This document shows, in pieces, positions 56,448 to 64,000 of a DNA stretch of 64,000 nucleotides. The notes under the pieces are model-generated. The model had not been told where the DNA came from, ran no database searches, and saw nothing but the letters and a program-made list of their open reading frames with translations. Source of the stretch: Henckelia pumila (taxonomy: Eukaryota; Streptophyta; Magnoliopsida; Lamiales; Gesneriaceae); assembly GCF_033568475.1 (NCBI RefSeq), contig NC_133122.1, positions 66,053,442 through 66,117,441 of the forward strand, read 5' to 3'. The position numbers and the translations under genes are program-made. Positions within the stretch are counted from its first letter, which is position 1. Each line of letters opens with the position of its first letter.

Positions 56448-56459
56448 GCTTTATATAGC
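56448..56459 (-). promoter_or_regulatory. TATA box of the third nsLTP gene
   Basis: GCTATATAAAGC on the minus strand, about 90 bp upstream of the ATG. Confidence 0.7.
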
Positions 56460-56465
56460 ACCAGT

Positions 56466-56493
56466 AGCTAGCTAGCTAGCTAGCTAGCTAGTT
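56466..56493. repeat. (AGCT)7 microsatellite at the nsLTP promoter
   Basis: Self-complementary tetranucleotide run a few bases upstream of the TATA box. A shorter AGCT run sits near the TATA box of the 40694 gene. Confidence 0.8.
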
Positions 56494-57151
56494 CTTGCTC
56501 AATCGCCACTCTTGGATCGATTAATGCGCTTGCAGTTGGTAGTTGGCGGTGGATTATTTAATGCCTAGCCCTAATACCAGATTGATTGTTGAGTTTTTAT
56601 ACCAAAAAGTCCAACTATTAATTTGCGGCACTTGATTAATATATATATGGTAATCAAGATTAATTCATGGGGTTATCTTATTCTTTTTTTTTTTTACGTG
56701 GTAACTCGCGGCCGCTACTTTTCGGTGTGTTCTGGATAAACCTTAAACTAACGCAATAGCTAGCAAACTACGCTAATTAGGTAAACTACATTAAGCAAGT
56801 CATATGTAACAGGCTAGTCCAGGAAGGTATTGAACATCGGTTATCTTATTCTTGGAGACACTTGTTTCCTGCAGAAACAATGTGGTAGATTAGGATGGAC
56901 CACCCACTATGAATATACAATGTGCTTTACAATAAATGTGTTCTCATTCGTGTCAATCATATGGTTGGCAGTGACATAAATTTTACCATTTCATATCAAT
57001 TAATTAAGTGGACATATTCATTTTTTTATGAGCTAGCTATCTAGCTAGCAAACACACAGTACTAAGTGAAATATATATGGTGTGTTACTAAGGGACTAAC
57101 ATGAAACCTGGCTACTTGTGAAATTAAAATAAATGGACCAATGTGGAATTA
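56494..57151. other. Upstream region with dispersed repeat copy 2
   Basis: About 56708-56850 resembles the repeat at 32111-32330 (AAACTAACGCAATAGC, AGGTAAACTACATTAAGCAA). Otherwise no gene seen. Confidence 0.55.
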
Positions 57152-57156
57152 ATTCT

Positions 57157-58127
57157 TGTTTGAAGGGTGCATTCCGAATTCTGAAAACCTTGTTTAAACA
57201 GCAGCAACAATAACAGCGACAATAATGAACACAGTCGAGGCGAGAGAAACTCTCTATCCGCAAGACGAAATTGCCCGTTCCAAGTGCTAAACGTTAGCGG
57301 CAATCGTCTCTAAGATACAACAACGTTCGATCGTGATATAGCAGCACAACAAATATCACGAACTTCAATGAACGAAAAATATGCTTTAACTTTTCTTTGA
57401 GAAAGTGAGGGAGAGTTCTTGAGAATCAGAAATCTGAAATGTATGTTATCAGATGTTTCTATATATCATTTCTATTTTATAACCACCATATATATAGTGT
57501 TATACATGAACAACACGTTTTAAGGCGTAAGGATGCAACCCATGACAGAAAAATGCCAGAAACAGTCGTGATTGTTAGTTCTGCAGAAGGTGCGCTCGGG
57601 CGGTAATTTTCTACCGCGCGAGCGCCCAACTTTAAGCCAACACACTGCCTCGCCATTTTGGTACTGCGCTCGCGCGGTAATTTTTAACCGCGCGGGCGCA
57701 TGTCGCTTTGAACTCACTGTCTTGCATGTGCGGTGCTGTAATAAAATATTATTTTAAATAAATTTTATTCAAAAAGAATAATCGGATCAGAAGACCACAC
57801 CACACCACGCCGAGCCGAGGCGGCCGGCCTGCCGCGCGCGCGCGTGTGTGTTTGTTGCATCGACTAGCGTCTTTCCCCTTTACAAAACATCTGGTGCCCT
57901 AAAGGCCCAATCCCATAGTCCAATGTTGGACTAATTAAGGTGAACAACAAATTGAAGTTGTTCCAATGTGGGACTACCATTTCCCCATTTTCCTCCAATT
58001 TATTTCACCAAAATTTTGAATTTTGTAATACTTTGGACAAGGCTTTTACAAACAATTTGGGTTAATCAATTCAAACCCTTTCAAGCCCATTTCAATTGTA
58101 ATTCATTCAATAATACAATTTTCAACA
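57157..58127 (-). repeat. 3' LTR of Copia D
   Basis: 971 bp. It contains GC-rich hairpins (about 57588-57705) and a CG/TG dinucleotide run near 57834. It lacks the third hairpin seen in the 5' LTR. Confidence 0.9.
57588..57705. repeat. GC-rich inverted-repeat hairpins in the Copia D 3' LTR
   Basis: Two stem-loops built from GCGCTCGCGCGGTAA / TTACCGCGCGAGCGC-type arms around short T-rich loops, rich in CpG. The 5' LTR has three (about 63043-63170). Confidence 0.75.
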
Positions 58128-58664
58128 ATCCCCCACATGAATGAATTTCACGTATATTAACATTCTCACTAGAAAATCATTTTGAGTTATTGTTATATCA
58201 GGATAGGTAGCTTGTGGCTTTGAACCTACCGTAGTAAAATACTATCGGATTTACTAGTTGCATAGTAACGCGATGTTTTGAACTAGTCAACCGTTTGTGT
58301 AAACCAAGACAATAGCACTTACATAACAATACTCTTACATATTTTGTTCTCACGTTGTGTCCATTTCGGCCCTGGACCATATCTTAGATTCATAAGTGTT
58401 GCAATCAAAGCGGCCAATACTTTGCACTTATATAGGTGATCTCCTATCAAGAGTATCCTGCGTTACTCCACCTCATAGGTATAGGAATCATTAAAAGAAA
58501 AACTTAACCTCACCACATTTTGCAGGTTATTTCAACTTGGATGTTCCAGGAATGAGTAAGTAATTTTTCCAAGTACTCAAACTAATATTTATAACTTAGT
58601 TGTCCCATTGAACCAAGGTTTTGGGATCTCCAATTCTCAAGGTTGGGTTACCGCTATAAACATT

Positions 58665-61600
58665 TTATTTTGTGGATTTTAAACTCATTCCTCCAAGTAG
58701 TTTGTACATTTGATCTCTATTTATACTTTTTGTAAGCGGATCCGCAAGGTTTTCCTTTGACTTCACATAGTCAACCGAAATAACCCCGTTCGAGATCAAT
58801 TGTCTTATGGTATTATGTCTCCGACGAATATGTCGAGATTTACCATTGTACATACTACTTTGTGGTCTTCCTATTGCTGACTGACTGTCACAATGAATCG
58901 TAATGGAAGACACCGGTTTATTCCAACATGGAATATCTTCGAGAAAGTTTCGAAGCCACTCGGCTTCTTCTCCAGCTTTATCTAGAGCAATAAACTCGGA
59001 CTCCATAGTTGACCAAGCTATACAAGTTTGTTTAGAGGATCTCCATGACACCGCTCCTCCACCGATAGTGAACACATATCCACTCGTAGACTTGGAGTCT
59101 TTTGTGTCAGAAATCCAATTTGCATCACAATATCCTTCTAGAACCGCAGGATATTTTGTATACACTATTCCATAACTCAAAGTGTATTTCAAATATCCAA
59201 GCACTCTCATTAGTGCTTTCCAATGATCCTTACTTGGATTACTTGTGAATCGACTTAGCTTATTTACGGTATATGCAATATCAGGATGGGTACAATTAGT
59301 TAAATACATTAAACTTCCTATCACCCTTGCATATTCCACTTGTGAAACAGGTTCTCCTCTATTTTTGGCTAAATGTGTACCCAATTCCAAAGGTGTTCTA
59401 GCCATAGGATGATTTGTGGCATTAAATTGTTCAAGAACCTTTTCTACATAATGAGTTTGGGATAACATAATTCCAGCAGGAAGTCTAGAGACTTTAATCC
59501 CTAGAATTATATCACAAAATCCCAAATCCTTCATATCAAAATGTTGTCTCAATATTTTTTTGGTTTTCACAATCAATTCATGGTTGCTACCCATGATTAA
59601 CATGTCATCTACATAAAGACAAACAATTACATATGCATTTGTAGTACCTTTAATGTAGACACATTTATCACATTCATTTATTGTGAAACCATTTGACAAC
59701 GTTGCAGTGTCAAACTTTTGATGCCACTGTTTAGGTGCTTGTTTAAGTCCATACAATGACTTGACAAGTTTACACACCTTTTGTTCTTTTTTGGGTACAA
59801 CAAACCCTTATGGTTGTTTTATATATATTTCTTCATCCAATTCTCCGTTCAAAAACGCAGTTTTAACATCCATTTGATGAATCTCAAGATCATGCAATGC
59901 TGCAATAGCTATGAGAACACGAATGGATGTTATTCTAGAAACCGGAGAGTAGGTATCGAAGAAATCATATCCCTCTTTTTGTCTAAAACCTTGAACCACG
60001 AGACGAGCTTTATATTTATCTATAGATCCATCTTCTTTGTATTTCCTTTTAAGAATCCACTTGGATCCTAAAGGTTTACATCCCGGAGGGAGATCAACCA
60101 ACTCTCATGTATGATTATGCATTATGGAATCTATTTCATTTTGTATGGCTTCCTTCCAAAAAGGAGCCTCAGGATTTGATAAAGCCTCTTGAAGAGTTCT
60201 TGGTTCATTATCTAACATGTATGTTAGAAAATCAGGACCAAACGATTTTTCAACTCTTGCACGCTTGCTGCGTCGTGGTTCCTCGTTGTTTTGTGGAGTT
60301 TCAGTTGTGTTTTCATGAGTTCGCTTGTTCGAACTTATTTGTTTCTTTTCTTTACATGAAAAGACATTTTCAAAGAATACAGCATTCCTTGACTCTATAA
60401 TTGTGCCTTCATGTATATCAGGATTCGTTGACTTATGCACTAAGAATCGGTATGCACTACTATTGTATGCATAACCAATAAATATGCAGTCAACCGTTTT
60501 AGACCCAATTTTTATTTTTTTTGGCTTAGGTACTTCTACTTTCGCTAAACACCCCCACACTTTGAGGTTTTGGTAAGAAGGTTTACGACCTTTCCACTGT
60601 TCATATGGTGTTTCGTCTTTTCCTTTGATTGGAATCCGGTTTAGAATGTGTGTTGCTGAGAGAATCGCTTCACCCCACATATTTTGAGGTAAGCCAGAAT
60701 TTATTAGCAATGCGTTCATCATTTTCTTTAATGTTCGATTTTTGCGTTCTGCAACGCCATTGGATTGAGGTGAGTAAGGGGCCGTCGTTTGATGAATGAT
60801 GCCCGAAGTTGAGCAAAATTCTTCAAAAGGAGCCACATACTCTCCACCTCGATCACTTCGAATCATTTTAATTTTTGAACTTCGTTGATTTTCAACCTCA
60901 GTCTTATATTTCTTGAAAGATTCGATCGCTTCATCTTTGCTTTTCAATAAATATACGTAACAAAATCTGGTGCAATCATCAATGAATGTTATAAAGTAAT
61001 TATTTTCACCTCTTGTTTGTACCATTTTTAAATCACATACATCAGTATGTATTAATTCAAGTGGTGTAGTACTTCTCGTGACATTATGAAATGGAGCTTT
61101 AACCATTTTCGCTTCAACACAAATCTCACACTTGTTTTGTGAATTTCTTTTAAACGTAGGTATTACATTGCAATTTGCAAGTCTTTGCAACGTGTTGAAG
61201 TTAACATGTCCTAATCGTTCATGCCATAAATCAAAACTTTCAGTCAAGTAAACAGAACGAATATCTTTATTCTTCGCCTCAGGGCGGATAACATTCATTA
61301 CATTCAATTTGAAGAGACCACTATCATGGTACCCTTTCCCAACAAATACACCGGATTTTGTTAATACAAATTTATCAGATTCAAAAATTATTCTAAATCC
61401 AGCTTTGCTCAAAAGAGAACCCGAAACTAAGTTCTTCCGAATGTCTGGCACATACAGCACATTCTTGAGCGTCACCTCTTTGCCCGAGGTCATCTTCAAC
61501 ACCACATTTCCTACTCCAGCAACTTCAGACGTTGCGGAGTTTTCCATGAACAACTTTCTATCACCAACGGTGGCATAGGTGGAATACATGTCTTTCTCGG

Positions 61601-62570
61601 CACACACGTGACTCGTAGATCCGGTATCGATCCACCATCCTCTTGGATCATCCACCATGTTAGTCTCACATATAACAACACTAAGATCAATATCAGAAAG
61701 TGCTAAAGGTACATACCTTTCTTGAACCATGTTCACTTGCCTTGGTTTATGATTTTTGTTATTTTTCTTTGGAAGTCGGCAGTCCCTTGCCATATGATTC
61801 GGTTTGCCACAGTTGTAGCAACTTCCTTGGAATTTCTTCGCTTTCCCCTTTTGCTTTTCATCATGGGGGCGCTTCCTCTTTTGACTCGTACTAGACTCCG
61901 CCAGATTTGCTTTGGCCTCAGTTTCCATCAGCTTTTTATGTGACTTGGCCTCGGTATTTCTGTTGTCCTCCTCGATGCGAAGCCTCACAATAAGATCTTC
62001 AAGTTTCAACTCCTTACGTTTGTGCTTAAGGTAGTTTTTGAAGTCTTTCCACAGTGGAGGCAATTTCTCAATGATAGACGCGACTTGGAATGGTTCATTG
62101 ATTTCCATTCTTTTGGCCAATAAGTCATGCAAGATGATTTGTATCTCTTGCACTTGACTCATTACAGTTTTTGAGTCTACCATCTTGAAGTCCAGAAATT
62201 TGCCAACTACAAACTTCTTTATGCCGGCATCTTCAGTTTTGTACTTCTTTTCCAAAGAATCCCATAATTTCTTGGCCGTCTTCACAGAGGAGTAAACACT
62301 ATAGAGAGTGTCGTCGAGGCCATTCAGAATATAATTCCTGCAGAGAAAATCGTTGTGGTTCCATGCATCTATTGTTGTCCTTCTTTGTGTGTCAGAATCG
62401 CCTTCAACGACGACGGGGGGATCCTCCTTGAGAAATCTAGACAGATTAAGGGTGGTCAGATAGAACAGCATCTTCTGCTGCCAACGTTTGAAGTCGGCAC
62501 CAGAAAACTTTGGCGGCTTTTCTCCATGAGCGGGGGCGGAAGCGAGCGGAGTGAATGAGACAGTAGACAT
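58665..62570 (-). pseudogene. Copia D gag-pol polyprotein with two in-frame stops
   Basis: The start is taken at [11 protein letters not shown] (62570), shortly after the LTR; upstream codons to 62717 are LTR sequence. Domains: UBN2-type gag; knuckle [14 protein letters not shown] (near 61810); protease [10 protein letters not shown] (near 61620); GAG pre-integrase [11 protein letters not shown]...CEICVEAK; integrase [15 protein letters not shown] (near 60855), [14 protein letters not shown] with YVDD (near 59600); RNase H YCDANW and STMESEF. Stops: TGA at about 60105-60107 (Trp in relatives) and TAA at about 59808-59810 (Glu in relatives). The three segments are in one frame with no indels, so inactivation is recent. 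Confidence 0.93.
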
Positions 62571-62610
62571 CTTCAGAATCCGGGAAATACAAAGAATTTC
62601 GTCTTGCGAT

Positions 62611-63553
62611 TGTTTGAAGGGTGTATTCCGAATTCTGAAAACCTTGTTTAAACAGCAGCAACAATAACAGCGACAATAATGAACACAGTCGAGGCGAGAG
62701 AAACTCTCTATCCGCAAGACGAAATTGCTCGTTCCAAGTGCTAAATGTTAGCGGCAATCGTCTCTAAGATACAACGACTTTCGATCGTGATATAGCAGCA
62801 CAACAAATATCACGAACTTCAACGAACGAAAATATGCTTTAACTTTTCTTTGAGAAAGTGAGGGAGAGTTTTTGAGAATCAGAAATCTAAAATGTATGTT
62901 ATCAGATGTTTCTATATATCATTTATATGTTATAACCACCATATATATAGTGTTATACACAAAACAACACGTTTTAAGGCGTAAGGATGCAACCCATGAC
63001 AGAAAAATGCCAGAAACAATCGTGACTGTTAGTTCTGCAGAAGGTGCGCTCGGGCGGTAATTTTCTACCGCGCGAGCTCGTGCGGTAATTTTTTAACCGC
63101 GCGGGCGTTGAACTCACTGTCTTGCATGTGCGGTGCTGCGCCCGCGCGGTAATATTTTACCGCTCGGGCCTACTCCATAAAATAATAAAATATTATTTTA
63201 AATAAATTTTATTCAAAAGAATAATCGGATCAGAAGACCACACCACGCCGAGCCGAGCCGGCCGCGCGCGCGCGTGTTTGTTGCATCGACTAGCGTCTTG
63301 CCCCTTTACAAAACATCTGGTGCCCTAAGGGCCCAATCTCATAGTTCAATGTTGGACTAATTAAGGTGAACAACAAATTGAAGTTGTTCCAATGTGGGAC
63401 TACCATTTCCCCATTTCCCTCCAATTTATTTCACCAAAATTTTGAATTTTGTAATACTTTGGACAAGGCTTTTACAAACAATTTGGGTTAATCAATTCAA
63501 ACCCTTTCAAGCCCATTTCAATTGTAATTCATTCAATAATACAATTTCCAACG
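62611..63553 (-). repeat. 5' LTR of Copia D
   Basis: 943 bp, partner of 57157-58127. TATA-like CTATATATAT (minus) at about 62939-62948. Confidence 0.9.
63043..63170. repeat. Three GC-rich hairpins in the Copia D 5' LTR
   Basis: Same type as 57588-57705, with a third stem-loop (GCGCGGTAATATTTTACCGC) missing from the other LTR. Downstream of the TATA box in element sense would place these in the opposite flank, so their position relative to U3/R is uncertain. Confidence 0.7.
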
Positions 63554-63558
63554 ATTCT

Positions 63559-64000
63559 GTGTGAGATAAAATTGTTTTTTGTTGAGGATTTAGATGTTGC
63601 AACCGTAAATCATAAATGTTGATACATTGAATGTAATGTGTGTTTCTCGAAAAAATAATGAGATAGGCATATATAAGAACTTGATAAAGTAGGTAGCAAT
63701 AGTAGTATAAATTAGTGCACGGAGCACGTCTCCAAATTAAAACTCAAGAAGTCATTAATCATTGATAAATTCAAGCTCGCAAGCTAAATTATGTTTTGAG
63801 GTCCATCATCCAAATTTTATAATTGAGATCGATCGAGCGATTAATTTTATAAATGTAATTGGTAAGTTATACTTGATTAATATTAAAAACACTTCTTACG
63901 AAAAAAAATAAATTTATAAGATTATTCTACGGTCGAATTTCTCAAAACCTCAGCCAAATAGACTCTTGTTTTATTTCAAAAACGAAAGAAAAAAAAATAC
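63559..64000. other. Intergenic, no gene seen
   Basis: AT-rich sequence to the window end with no recognisable feature. Confidence 0.6.

Larger units (their letters stand above)
57157..63553 (-). mobile_element. Copia D (possibly Tork-like), structurally complete
   Basis: 6.4-kb element with target duplication ATTCT (57152-57156 and 63554-63558). LTRs 57157-58127 and 62611-63553 (TGTTTGAAGGG..TTCAACA; the last base of the right copy is changed). One gag-pol reading frame between them, with two stops. Purine tract ATGTGGGGGAT lies against the 3' LTR (58128-58138). No initiator-Met PBS is visible next to the 5' LTR, where the minus strand reads ATCGCAAGACGAAATT. Confidence 0.93.

Overview
This window is nuclear DNA from a flowering plant, most likely a eudicot. 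It is AT-rich, the small host genes are secreted lipid-transfer proteins (one with a short GT-AG intron near its 3' end), and most of the rest is layered Copia and Gypsy LTR retrotransposons. The LTR motifs faintly recall Lamiales/Gesneriaceae repeats, but that is an impression from memory. There is no CRISPR array, tRNA gene, rRNA gene or bacterial-style operon. Exact ends below come from reading the sequence: TG...CA LTR ends, target-site duplications (TSDs), primer-binding sites (PBS) and polypurine tracts (PPT).

Layout. 1-20562: two SIRE-like Copia elements (A and B, both minus strand) in a head-to-tail array, with one LTR (12170-13770) serving as both the 5' LTR of A and the 3' LTR of B. 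Element A is split by a complete Gypsy chromovirus, Gypsy-1 (2836-10053, TSD GATAC). 20563-23746: part of a probable non-autonomous LTR element without coding capacity. 23747 to about 26050: the 3' part of an endogenous caulimovirid (plant pararetrovirus), with RNase H, an overlapping second ORF, a TATA box and a poly(A) signal. 26894-27435: two small inverted-repeat (MITE-like) elements. 29593-56363: a dispersed cluster of nonspecific lipid-transfer protein (nsLTP) genes on the minus strand. Three appear complete (29593-30044, 40694-41047, 56016-56363) and one is a pseudogene split by a MITE (35785-36298). Between them lie a LINE tail, a TRIM-like element containing an inverted copy of its own LTR (33396-34781), and Copia C (41957-53184, plus strand, TSD CAATT). 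Copia C contains Gypsy-2 (42649-50265, TSD GTTAG), a Tat-like Gypsy fragment and a stray piece of Gypsy-1-type LTR. 57157-63553: Copia D (minus strand, TSD ATTCT), complete in outline but with two in-frame stops in pol.

How it fits together. The only genes likely to serve the plant are the nsLTPs. They encode small secreted eight-cysteine proteins that bind lipids in the cell wall or cuticle, and they look like local duplicates later pushed apart by transposons. The retroelements can be ordered by nesting. Gypsy-1 is younger than Copia A, and Gypsy-2 is younger than Copia C. The SIRE-like array abuts the LARD-like element, which abuts the pararetrovirus. Only Gypsy-1 keeps an almost complete gag-pol ORF, and even it stops inside the C-terminal chromodomain-like tail.

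The most unusual signals are: the Copia array sharing a middle LTR; a gag/pol frame offset in both SIRE-like copies with a possible 215-nt intron that would fuse them; palindromic GATCGGAAG-type arrays in the U3 of both Gypsy families; independent stops in the chromodomain tail of both Gypsies; and the TRIM-like element whose transcript would fold into a long hairpin.
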